A stretch of 53,141 nucleotides of DNA from Erwinia mallotivora (lineage in GTDB: Bacteria > Pseudomonadota > Gammaproteobacteria > Enterobacterales > Enterobacteriaceae). The stretch covers positions 1-53,141 of the forward strand of contig NZ_JFHN01000021.1 in the NCBI RefSeq assembly GCF_000590885.1, written 5' to 3'. The translations under genes and the position numbers were made by a program. This document shows, one piece after another, positions 37,223 through 44,629 of this stretch; the stretch's first letter is position 1; every line of letters begins with the position of its first letter. The notes under the pieces are model-generated. The model saw only the letters and a program-made list of their open reading frames with translations, searched no databases and had not been told where the DNA came from.

Positions 37223-38092
37223 TCAGAACACCCTGGCGTAGCGAAGATTGAGTCGGAAATCCTCTGCTGCGCCGTTTTCCACCCGCAAGTCGCGGCCCAG
37301 CTGGATCTGCACCTGGTCGCGAGGGGTGACAAATTTGGTGGCGGTAAGCCGGACATTGCTGGTGCGGACATCCCCGCTCTGCCGGTTGCCATCCAGCGTG
37401 CTACTGCCTCCCCAGCTCTGTCCGACTCCCGCGCCCAGCGAAAGGGTCGGATCCGGCATATAGCGGCCCATCAGCTGCGCGGTCCAGGCATTGTCCTGCT
37501 GAAGGCGGCCCGAGCCGGGACCATAATCGTTATTGTCCCCGTACCAGATGGCGTCACCGACCATCTCCAGCGCCCACTTCTCACTGAGCGATTTCACCCA
37601 GGCGGCTTGCAGGTCAACCTTCCAGCGGTTCTCACCGAGATTCAGCGCCTGATTGTGGTCATAGCTACCGGTGGGAAGAGAGAGATAAGGCGCAAACCCA
37701 AACAGATCGCCGCTGGCGTTGAGCCGTATTTTTAACGGTACGGTGAGGATCAGGTCCCCGGTGCCGCTGGCCGATCCGAGCGCGTCGGCGTTGCCACCGC
37801 TGGCGAGATGACCAAAAGGCAGCAGGAACTGCGGGTCGAGTGTGGCGGTATCGCTTATCTGCACGGTATGCAGCAGACGCAACATGCCGATATCCGAGTT
37901 GATCCGGTAATCCGTGCCGACTTTTTTACCCTCAGCCCAGGCAGAGCCGGTTGAGGCGTGTTGATAGTAAAGCAGGCCAACGGTGGTGCCATCCGCGAAC
38001 TGGCTGTAGTCCCCTGGCGCAACTTCCACCGCCCGGACGGACGCGCTACACAGCAACATGGCAGGCAGGAAAAAACGTAATCCTTGCATCAT
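37223..38092 (-). CDS. Outer-membrane channel-like protein (phenol-degradation MetA type)
   Basis: 289 aa with a signal peptide (MMQGLRFFLPAMLLCSASVRA) and a beta-rich body full of alternating strands (LSLGAGVGQSWGG, VQIQLGRDLRVE), ending in Phe, as outer-membrane barrels do. It belongs to the transporter/meta-pathway family (PF13557-like) often found with aromatic catabolic genes. Probably admits aldoxime or nitrile substrates. Follows the aldoxime dehydratase gene by 30 bp. Start at ATG 38092; the TTG four codons earlier is less likely. Confidence 0.75.
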   Translation of the reverse strand: MMQGLRFFLPAMLLCSASVRAVEVAPGDYSQFADGTTVGLLYYQHASTGSAWAEGKKVGTDYRINSDIGMLRLLHTVQISDTATLDPQFLLPFGHLASGGNADALGSASGTGDLILTVPLKIRLNASGDLFGFAPYLSLPTGSYDHNQALNLGENRWKVDLQAAWVKSLSEKWALEMVGDAIWYGDNNDYGPGSGRLQQDNAWTAQLMGRYMPDPTLSLGAGVGQSWGGSSTLDGNRQSGDVRTSNVRLTATKFVTPRDQVQIQLGRDLRVENGAAEDFRLNLRYARVF

Positions 38093-38122
38093 GGCGGACC
38101 CCAAAAGATAAGAATGGAAAAA

Positions 38123-39169
38123 TTAACGAACCGCGTCGCGCATCATCCCGGTGGTGGGATGGCAGTTGATGTATTCGAAGGTCTGGAATCGGGCATCCGA
38201 GACGGATACCTCATGGTAGAGCCGCAGCTTTTGCAGCCCGGTCACCACCCGAAAGAAGGTGGTAAAAATGCGCAGATGCGTGGGGTGTGATTCAGCCCAG
38301 CGCTCAAGTCTGTCCAGCGAACGCCAGAAGCCCAGATCGTAAGCAATATCCAGCAGATTGCCGTCAATATCGACGTTGCGCACAAAGCGGTTGCTGTAAC
38401 AACCCAGCGCCTGCCCCTCATCACGCAGAAAATCCATACCCGCCTGCAACGGCGGCAGCATTTCGCTGAAATAGAGTGCGCGCTCCTGCTCGTCGGCCTC
38501 TGCCCAGTCCTGTCCGGAACGGATCAGGGTGATATTGTCATGGCCCTGCACCACCACCCTACCGCCTGCCGCCGGATCGCCGGAAATAATGCGTAACTCA
38601 CCGTCAGGCTGAAGCCAGTCATGTTGTGAGGCCGGAATGCGATCGCGAACCGATCCCCAGTAACCGTGCTCCTGGATTTCACCACTGATATTGTCCATCA
38701 GCGTCCCGACGCCAGGCAGATCCTGCTGGAAGGCATACAGCGTCTCTAACTGATCGGCCCTGGGGGCAATGATTTCGCGAAACCAGCCGATGCCGTCGGA
38801 CAGCCGCTGCTCAGCAGACCACCAGCCGTCAATTTCCGGCTGACGCACCCAGCGGCACCAGGCGGCCGGATCGCGCCAGTAGCCCATCACGATAAAATTC
38901 CCGTAGCCCTGATTATCAGTATGAAAGGTCATGTCGTAGTGGCCGGGACCCTCCCCGATGCGGAAAGAGGCAACAAGGTGTTGCATCCCCGCCAGCGCTT
39001 TTGCACGATCGGCCTCGCGAAACTGAACACCCATACAGGCCATCACCACCTGGGTCAGATCTTCACCGGCACGCCCGGCAAACATCGGAAAGGGTGGCTG
39101 GTAGTCGTCGTGCACCCGACGGGAAAGCGTACGGGGACATTGCAGATGTTTATCAATTGCTGATTCCAT
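38123..39169 (-). CDS. oxd: Aldoxime dehydratase (heme lyase)
   Basis: 348 aa, a heme enzyme that dehydrates aldoximes to nitriles. Residues matching the active site of studied enzymes (numbered there about one higher): heme ligand His298 in SHPTHLRIF, distal His319 in LYHEVSV, Ser218 in TLIRSGQD, and Arg175/177 in VRDRIPA. Start is ATG 39169 (MESAIDKHLQCP) with AGGGAG upstream. First gene of a unit with the channel protein, preceded by the second AraC-type site. Natural substrates may be plant aldoximes (inferred). Confidence 0.93.
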   Translation of the reverse strand: MESAIDKHLQCPRTLSRRVHDDYQPPFPMFAGRAGEDLTQVVMACMGVQFREADRAKALAGMQHLVASFRIGEGPGHYDMTFHTDNQGYGNFIVMGYWRDPAAWCRWVRQPEIDGWWSAEQRLSDGIGWFREIIAPRADQLETLYAFQQDLPGVGTLMDNISGEIQEHGYWGSVRDRIPASQHDWLQPDGELRIISGDPAAGGRVVVQGHDNITLIRSGQDWAEADEQERALYFSEMLPPLQAGMDFLRDEGQALGCYSNRFVRNVDIDGNLLDIAYDLGFWRSLDRLERWAESHPTHLRIFTTFFRVVTGLQKLRLYHEVSVSDARFQTFEYINCHPTTGMMRDAVR

Positions 39170-39240
39170 AGAAACTCCCTGGTGTGCCATCGCGGCGGTA
39201 AGTGAATACACCAGTGATACTAAGGAGAATCCCGCAGGAT

Positions 39241-39280
39241 GCCTGGCTCAGTCGGACAACCGCCTGGCTGGCAAGGACAG
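39241..39280 (-). promoter_or_regulatory. AraC-type operator candidate before oxd
   Basis: Two perfect half-sites GCCTGGCT-N5-GGACA 21 bp apart (39241-39258 and 39262-39279), two helical turns, the classical AraC layout. The near edge is 72 bp from the oxd ATG, and a possible -10 (TAGTAT on the minus strand) lies between. Same sequence and spacing as the amidase site. Confidence 0.75.
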
Positions 39281-39480
39281 TCGGCGCAGGCGGCAGAGAA
39301 TACAGCGCGCAGGTGATGACGCGGTGCATCGATGCCCGCCAACAGTGCATGATTTATCGTTACCGGTGACAAAAATCGCCCTTAGTGCCCGGATCCGGGC
39401 GCATGGCGAGTCTGGCGTAAATATTGCTTTCAGTCTGAAACAACCCTTTCCGACAGGCAGTATGACTGTGAGGTGACGCC

Positions 39481-40455
39481 GTGAATTCTGATTCCGCTTC
39501 CCGTGATATTTGTTACTCCACTGCAAACATCTCCCTTCCTCACCGCTTCGAATACTGGAATGACGTGGTGCTGCGGCACTGTATTCCGTCTGACGGTAAA
39601 CCGCCTGCCCAGGGGTATTTCGAAGGGGAACTGGCGGTGCGGGAAGTGGGACTGGTGGATATCTGTTCGCTCAGCTCAACCCTGCATCACTGGGAGCGAA
39701 AAGCGCAGCATTTAAGAACGGGGCCGGAAGATGATCTCTGGCTGGGTTACATTCAGGATGGCTTCGGAGAGTTAGAACAGGGAGGACGTAAAGCCTGCCT
39801 CGCCGCCACAAATCTGGTGCTTTACGATGCCGCACAGACCTTTCGCTTCAGTATCGGCGGCAGAAATAACCATCTGATTCGTATCCCCAGACATCTGCTG
39901 GCTGGCAAAGTAGCCAGTGCGGAAACCTTAACCGCCACGGTACTGGATGATGCCAGGCCGGGCGTCATCCCGCTGCGCCAGATGATTGGCCAGGCCGTCC
40001 AGTCACCGTTGATGATCGCTCAACCAGACCTGGCGAGACGCTATTCGCAAACGTTGTTGGATCTGCTGATCCTCAGCCTGGAGATGCAGAGCGCGGATGG
40101 ACAGCCCGGGAGCGCCGATCTCTATGCCAGAATGCGCAATTACATCAGTCGCAACCTCAGCAATCCGCAGCTGAATGTGGAAAATATCGCCCTCGCCCAT
40201 TACGTCTCCGTGCGCACTGTCACCCGCACCTTTGCCCGCCATCAGTTGACTCCGGCGGCGGTTATCTGGCAGGAGCGACTGACAGCCAGCCGGGATGCGC
40301 TGGCTGACGGCAAGGCAGCCAGCGTTTCTCAGGTTGCGCTGGACTATGGTTTTTCTGATTTTTCGCACTTCAGTCATGCGTTTCGCAAAGCATTTGGCGT
40401 TACCCCCAACTCACTGATTGCATCCCGCCGCAAGGTAACGGTGGCCTGCCGCTGA
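39481..40455 (+). CDS. AraC-family transcriptional regulator of the aldoxime-nitrile cluster
   Basis: 324 aa. N-terminal AraC-binding-like domain (about 15-180) of the type found in FeaR and in regulators of nitrile genes; C-terminal double HTH with VENIALAHYVSVRTVTRTFA, then the second helix pair VSQVALDYGFSDFSHFSHAF and RKAFGVTPN. GTG start with GAGGTGA upstream. Divergent from oxd; the two 21-bp direct-repeat sites in the cluster are its likely targets, induced by aldoxime or nitrile. Confidence 0.88.
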   Translation: MNSDSASRDICYSTANISLPHRFEYWNDVVLRHCIPSDGKPPAQGYFEGELAVREVGLVDICSLSSTLHHWERKAQHLRTGPEDDLWLGYIQDGFGELEQGGRKACLAATNLVLYDAAQTFRFSIGGRNNHLIRIPRHLLAGKVASAETLTATVLDDARPGVIPLRQMIGQAVQSPLMIAQPDLARRYSQTLLDLLILSLEMQSADGQPGSADLYARMRNYISRNLSNPQLNVENIALAHYVSVRTVTRTFARHQLTPAAVIWQERLTASRDALADGKAASVSQVALDYGFSDFSHFSHAFRKAFGVTPNSLIASRRKVTVACR

Positions 40456-40475
40456 TGCGGTTATTGCTCAGGATT

Positions 40476-40562
40476 TCAGTCGATAAAATAGGAAAAAGAA
40501 GTAGCCATACCGGCCGCGATCATAATCAGAGTCAGTAAAGATTTTTTAAAAATAAGTTTCAC
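40476..40562 (-). CDS. Small membrane protein, 28 aa
   Basis: GTG-started ORF MKLIFKKSLLTLIMIAAGMA then TSFSYFID, with GAGGTG 7 nt upstream. Three Lys before a single hydrophobic helix suggest inner-membrane insertion. Convergent with the araC-type gene (stop 21 bp away). No known homologue comes to mind. Confidence 0.5.
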   Translation of the reverse strand: MKLIFKKSLLTLIMIAAGMATSFSYFID

Positions 40563-40859
40563 AGAGAGCACCTCATAAGAATAAATAAGCCGCAGGCTAT
40601 CTGCCGACGTTAGGGAAAATAACGCTAGGGAGAATAAATGTATTTCCGACCTGAACCGCACCATGCAGGCGTGCTCCACGGACGAAGGATATTTTGCCTT
40701 TTCATGCCGGCACTTAAATTTTGCTGAAGAGAAAGCAGTTTTTTTTATCAAAGGCTCGCTACAGCTTATTTAACCTGTAATTAAAACCGCCTCCATAAAG
40801 ACAATTTTTCTGGCTGGCTGATAACGCTTATCCGTGCCGGGTCATCAGCAGGCGCGTTA

Positions 40860-40943
40860 TCAGATATGTGTACCGATGGAGAGACAGCCAGACAAAGCAA
40901 ACGCCGCTGTGGTCATCAGAAAAATGAAGAGTGGCTTCATCAT
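40860..40943 (-). CDS. Tiny lipoprotein-like ORF, 27 aa
   Basis: MMKPLFIFLMTTAAFALSGC followed by LSIGTHI: a signal peptide with lipobox LSGC and only seven residues after the Cys. AGGAAAACA precedes the ATG pair. If processed it would be an eight-residue lipopeptide. It stands in tandem with a second such ORF. Confidence 0.5.
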   Translation of the reverse strand: MMKPLFIFLMTTAAFALSGCLSIGTHI

Positions 40944-40955
40944 TGTTTTCCTGTT

Positions 40956-41033
40956 TCAGAAGAGTGAGACGCATCCGGACAACACCACTGTTGCCGCGAG
41001 GATACACAGACCGAACGAGAGTTTTGACATCAT
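40956..41033 (-). CDS. Tiny lipoprotein-like ORF, 25 aa
   Basis: MMSKLSFGLCILAATVVLSG then CVSLF: signal peptide with lipobox LSGC and four residues after the Cys. GAGGT lies 8 nt before the ATG. Upstream gene of the pair, 12 bp from the next. Similar in build to entericidin-type small lipoproteins but shorter. Confidence 0.5.
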   Translation of the reverse strand: MMSKLSFGLCILAATVVLSGCVSLF

Positions 41034-41079
41034 GTTAACTGACCTCATAAGTGAACCGTACTGTACAGTTTACATTTAA

Positions 41080-41481
41080 AGATCAGCTTGTCAATCAGCC
41101 GAACAATATATTTCTATTGATAATTGCTGAGCTCACCGTGCCACCGGGAGTAAACTGCTGCTGAAAAGAACGCTAAAAGTCTGGCCCATCAGGGCTAATT
41201 TACTTGCCATTTTGAACCTGTGGAGTGATCGAAATCCTCACGTACTCCGTGTGCGCTCCGGTTTCTTCGTACTGTCCTTGTCCAGAGTGGCTGCGACAAT
41301 AACGCCTGGTGAGTAGGCTCTGAGCGCAATGAAGGCCCTCTGCTGATTGCTGGCAACGAGAGCACAGTGCAGGCACGGTGGCTCGTTGTGACAGAAAAGA
41401 AGTGAAAACTTAAGAAAATGTAATATGATAGGAGCTGTATATATAACTAAAAAAACAGTTTACTGCCTGAAGGTGAGTGCG
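41080..41481. other. Stretch without a supported gene
   Basis: About 400 bp between the tiny lipoprotein genes and the TIR-linked module. The first 300 bp have average base composition and read like decayed sequence, with no intact ORF I can defend. From about 41390 the sequence turns AT-rich and should contain the promoter of the next operon. Confidence 0.4.
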
Positions 41482-42732
41482 TTGAGCAAACGAAAATCAG
41501 CATCTTTATGCTTTGTTGTTATGGGATTTGGTAAAAAAACAGACTTCCGCTCCGGGAAGCTCCTGAATCTCGATGCAACATATAACGAAATTATTAAACC
41601 TGCGGTCGAAGAATTAAATATAAAATGCGTCAGAGCTGATGAAGTAAGTCACTCTGCCATCATAGATGTTGAAATGTATCGACTATTATTATCAGCTGAT
41701 ATTGTTATAGCAGATATATCAACAAGCAACGCCAATGCCATATATGAATTAGGTGTCAGGCATGCTTTGAAAAAAGGAACTACTATCGTCATGTCTGAAA
41801 AATCGGGGATCTTACACTTCGATTTGAATCATGTAGCCACAGTTGAATATGAGCATTTAGGGGAAGATATTGGGTGTTCTGAAGCAAGAAAAATAAAAGA
41901 GAAACTAAAAAATCTTATCACCTCAGCGATGAGCGAAAGTCGCACGGACAGCCCTGTATATACTTTTTTACCTGATCTGAACACGCCGATGTTAACGGTT
42001 AAACAAATAACGGAGATAGTCAGGGACTCTGATGATGCGGAGAATGAGTGGAAAAGGATTTTTAACAAAGCAGAAGAAAGTATTAAAACAGGATCTTTTA
42101 CTGAGGCTAAGGAATATTACAGAAAAGCTTTAGAGATAAGACCCGGAGATGAATACCTTATCCAGAGATTAACCTTATGCACTTACAAAGAAAAATCAGA
42201 TTCTAAAAGCAGAGTAATGTGTTGCATGGAAGCTATGGTTATTTTGTCTCAACTTTCACCTGAAGAAAGTAACGACCCAGAAACCACAGGTATGGCAGGA
42301 GCTATAAACAAATACATTTGGCATGACACAAAGGACATTTCTTTCTTAAATAAAGCTATCGAGTTCTATAATCGTGGATATACAATAAAAAAAGACTATT
42401 ACAATGGTGAAAACCTTGCTCTTTGTTTCCACGAGAAATCTGTTCAACTCAGGAATGCCGGAGAAAAAAATTCACGAGATGTTATATTTAATGAGATGAG
42501 TGCAGCCCAAATCTTCCAGGCAGTTTTTGCAACAACCGAAGAAATAATAGAATCAGAAAATTTTCACGAAAGAAATGATAAAAAATGGGTTTATGCAACG
42601 GCGGCTAAATCCGCTGCATATCTGGGGTTGAAAGTTAAGGAAGAAGATTACAGGAGAAAATTCACCTCATTATCTGACAAATCATGGGATCTCGACTCTT
42701 TTAATGAAAATAAAATGGAATCAAACAAATGA
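41482..42732 (+). CDS. Deoxyribosyltransferase-like + TPR protein (ASK/DUF4071-like), putative immune sensor
   Basis: 416 aa. Residues 8-130 form a Rossmann-like nucleoside deoxyribosyltransferase-type domain: CFVVMGFGKKTDF, LDATYNEIIKPAVEEL, VRADEVSHS, then ADIVIADISTSNANAIYELG, where Glu89 matches the catalytic Glu position of that fold. After a linker, residues 185-400 are helical repeats (EYYRKALEIRPGDEYLIQRL) of TPR type, reminiscent of the N-terminal region of eukaryotic ASK kinases (DUF4071). Start TTG 41482 with AAGGTG upstream; the frame is open to an ATG at 41425. Its stop overlaps the TIR gene start (ATGA). AT-rich, so likely acquired. Confidence 0.7.
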   Translation: MSKRKSASLCFVVMGFGKKTDFRSGKLLNLDATYNEIIKPAVEELNIKCVRADEVSHSAIIDVEMYRLLLSADIVIADISTSNANAIYELGVRHALKKGTTIVMSEKSGILHFDLNHVATVEYEHLGEDIGCSEARKIKEKLKNLITSAMSESRTDSPVYTFLPDLNTPMLTVKQITEIVRDSDDAENEWKRIFNKAEESIKTGSFTEAKEYYRKALEIRPGDEYLIQRLTLCTYKEKSDSKSRVMCCMEAMVILSQLSPEESNDPETTGMAGAINKYIWHDTKDISFLNKAIEFYNRGYTIKKDYYNGENLALCFHEKSVQLRNAGEKNSRDVIFNEMSAAQIFQAVFATTEEIIESENFHERNDKKWVYATAAKSAAYLGLKVKEEDYRRKFTSLSDKSWDLDSFNENKMESNK

Positions 42733-43127
42733 AAAAAAGTTACCATGTCTTCATCAGTCATTGCTGGGATTATAATGATGCATTGAACAATCTAAAGGAC
42801 AAACTAAATAAAGAAGCAGATTTGATTGCCTCCTATGAGGAAGTGACTGTAGACAAACCTGTCAACTCAGAAGATGCAACCTATATTAAAAGAGTATTAA
42901 GGGAAAAAATAAAATCATCCGACGTTTTTATAGTAGTTGCAGGTATGTATACCTGCCACAGTGAATGGATGCAATGGGAAATAGAAACGGCAGTCAAAAA
43001 TCAGATTCCAGTGATAGGGATAAGACCCCATGGTTCACTACGAATTCCAAAGGTTGTGACAGATAATGCCAAAATTATTGTTGGCTGGTACACTCCCTCA
43101 ATCATCACCGCAATACAAGAGTGCTGA
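42729..43127 (+). CDS. TIR-domain protein, ThsB-like
   Basis: 132 aa, a stand-alone TIR domain (DUF1863/ThsB type). Strand A with the Ser-His pair YHVFISHCWDYNDAL, then SSDVFIVVAGMYTCHSEW, and MQWEIETAVKNQIPVIGI. Glu84 in WMQWE aligns with the NAD-hydrolysing Glu of TIR enzymes (pattern WxxYE in ThsB). Translationally coupled to the TPR protein. Such proteins use NAD to kill the cell or make a cyclic ADP-ribose signal when phage infects. No membrane effector or SLOG-Sir2 partner (ThsA) is adjacent, so this is not classical Thoeris. Confidence 0.78.
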   Translation: MKKSYHVFISHCWDYNDALNNLKDKLNKEADLIASYEEVTVDKPVNSEDATYIKRVLREKIKSSDVFIVVAGMYTCHSEWMQWEIETAVKNQIPVIGIRPHGSLRIPKVVTDNAKIIVGWYTPSIITAIQEC

Positions 43128-43145
43128 TTGATTATAATCTGTCAC

Positions 43146-43183
43146 ACGGTTTGAGCTCTGGTGGAACTAAAACGTCCGCCAGA
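43146..43183. mobile_element. Terminal inverted repeat of a Tn3-family transposon (decayed)
   Basis: A 38-bp segment aligning over its length to the gamma-delta/Tn3 inverted repeat: GGTTTGAG at the outer side, TGGAAC-t-AAAACGT in the middle, CG near the inner end. The outer end faces left, so the element's interior is to the right, where a tnpA relic ends 52 bp away, the normal Tn3 layout. Confidence 0.7.
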
Positions 43184-43234
43184 TTGATTATTTACATTGA
43201 AATCTGATGTTATGAATTTTCATGTCCTGACACG

Positions 43235-43480
43235 CTACGACAGCGTAAATGTATATTGATGCAGAACATATATGAACGTATTTCAACGGAGATAACCGGG
43301 TGATATCCTCATATCTGGGTTTTTCCCCATTAAGGTGCATCCAGCTCAGATTTTTCCACATATAATTGGGCTTGCACAATACCATGGCATTAGTAACCAT
43401 CTCCAGTTCACACAGTTGATTTTCCTGCTCGTCTCAATAGTACTTTCAGTTCTATCGCCCGTAACACCTCATTATAGATT
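43235..43480 (-). pseudogene. tnpA: Relic of a Tn3-family transposase gene (C-terminus)
   Basis: Minus-strand reading gives DEQENQLCELEMVTNAMV, then CKPNYMW, then EDITRLSPLKYVHI, and after a frameshift VLHQYTFTLS-stop. This follows the TnpA end pattern (QE-QL..L.LVTNAIVLWNT.YM ... LSPL..HIN.LG.Y.F). Upstream codons (RCYGR) are interrupted by TAG and TGA. At least one frameshift and several stops: dead. Confidence 0.75.
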
Positions 43481-43740
43481 TTCCCCGCAAACTGGCTGGT
43501 TTTATTGCCGTATTACCAGTTATAACCGTGCCAAATTTAACATGTATGTAGCTGTTAAAAAAGCAAACAATAAACAGCAAATCATGACTGGTATACGTTT
43601 TGGGATATTTTTATTCAAAATCATAGTGTTAATCTTGAATGTCAAAAAAAAAATAAATCAAAGTCGCAAATCTGGCAATTTATTCTTGTGTCGATATTTT
43701 TAAACATTTAATTTTATGTTGTTTTTAAGTTCAAAGACTA
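43481..43740. other. AT-rich leader region of the bacteriocin gene
   Basis: About 260 bp of AT-rich DNA with A and T runs and no convincing gene. I looked for a LexA box (CTGT-N8-ACAG), usual before colicin genes, and found none within 250 bp. The promoter is probably near 43700-43745, AGGAG at 43748. Confidence 0.4.
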
Positions 43741-43757
43741 TATAAAAGGAGTATTTT

Positions 43758-44579
43758 ATGTCAAATGACATGGTTGTCATCTCACCAGTAGTGCCAGGAG
43801 GAAACCCAGATCCCTCTATGATGCCCTCAGGTGGAGCAAGCGGAGGAAGTATCGTTGGTGGACCACCTCCACAGGCACAGCTGGCGATAGATTTTCAGTC
43901 CGGTAATTATTACAATCGGGCTCTTACTGCTTTATCGAAGATATTGAAAAGTACAAAATTTGAAGTCGAAAAACAAAAAAATGCAATCATTTTTCTTCGT
44001 GATTGCATTTTTCTCAATAAATGCATGGTAGAACAACCAAATAATGGGACATATATAGCACAAGGGTGGAATTCAAAACAACGCCTTGATATGAGGCTGG
44101 ACCAGGGAATACCCACTCTCGGTAACAACCCATATGCGATAATTTCAGCACTTAATAATTATCTTACTGGAAATGGTAGGGGAATGAGCATTGACATAAG
44201 TACTTTGGCGCTCCAGTTTCTAAAACCAAATGATATTCCAGGATTCAATGAGAGAATGAATTCTACAGGTAGACCCGGTCAGCACAATATGACATTTTCA
44301 TTCCCATATAATACGGCAGGGACAAACGTATTTATGCCTTATATTCTGGGAAATATAACTCTTCAACTTGATGGTGTATTCACTCGTAATGCATCAGGAA
44401 GTTGGGGATTCAACGGTGTTATTCGTGCTCAGGTGCCGGACCTGTACAACTTCAATGCCAGCACACACAGGTCGAAAACCAATGAAGATTTAACTACATT
44501 TGGCCGCTGGTTGGGTGAACGTTTTAACGGTGTTCCTTTCGAGATCCAAATAAATGGTCAAACGCCTGTTAATTTCTGA
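43758..44579 (+). CDS. Colicin M-type bacteriocin (lipid II-degrading)
   Basis: 273 aa. Residues 1-40 are flexible Gly/Pro-rich, with a TonB-box-like DMVVIS near the N-terminus, as in colicins B and D, so TonB-dependent entry is likely. The C-terminal half matches the colicin M catalytic domain: FSFPYNTAGTN, YILGNITLQLDGVF, GSWGFNGVIRAQ, then DLYNFNASTHRS. Colicin M catalytic residues Asp226, Tyr228, His235 and Arg236 correspond to Asp228, Tyr230, His237 and Arg238, but Asp229 is Asn231 here. AAGGAG lies 7 nt before ATG. No signal peptide or lysis gene. Immunity gene follows. Confidence 0.85.
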   Translation: MSNDMVVISPVVPGGNPDPSMMPSGGASGGSIVGGPPPQAQLAIDFQSGNYYNRALTALSKILKSTKFEVEKQKNAIIFLRDCIFLNKCMVEQPNNGTYIAQGWNSKQRLDMRLDQGIPTLGNNPYAIISALNNYLTGNGRGMSIDISTLALQFLKPNDIPGFNERMNSTGRPGQHNMTFSFPYNTAGTNVFMPYILGNITLQLDGVFTRNASGSWGFNGVIRAQVPDLYNFNASTHRSKTNEDLTTFGRWLGERFNGVPFEIQINGQTPVNF

Positions 44580-44629
44580 CCATAGAACTTTTATAGTTCT
44601 CATCTTCAGTGAGAACTGGAGATGAGAAT

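Noticed and set aside
43335..43703. 122-codon plus-strand ORF before the bacteriocin
   Set aside because: Lies across the tnpA relic in antisense and AT-rich spacer; no start signal and no protein-like features.
43500..43757. LexA/SOS box before the bacteriocin gene
   Set aside because: CTGT and ACAG occur but not 8 bp apart; no site fits.
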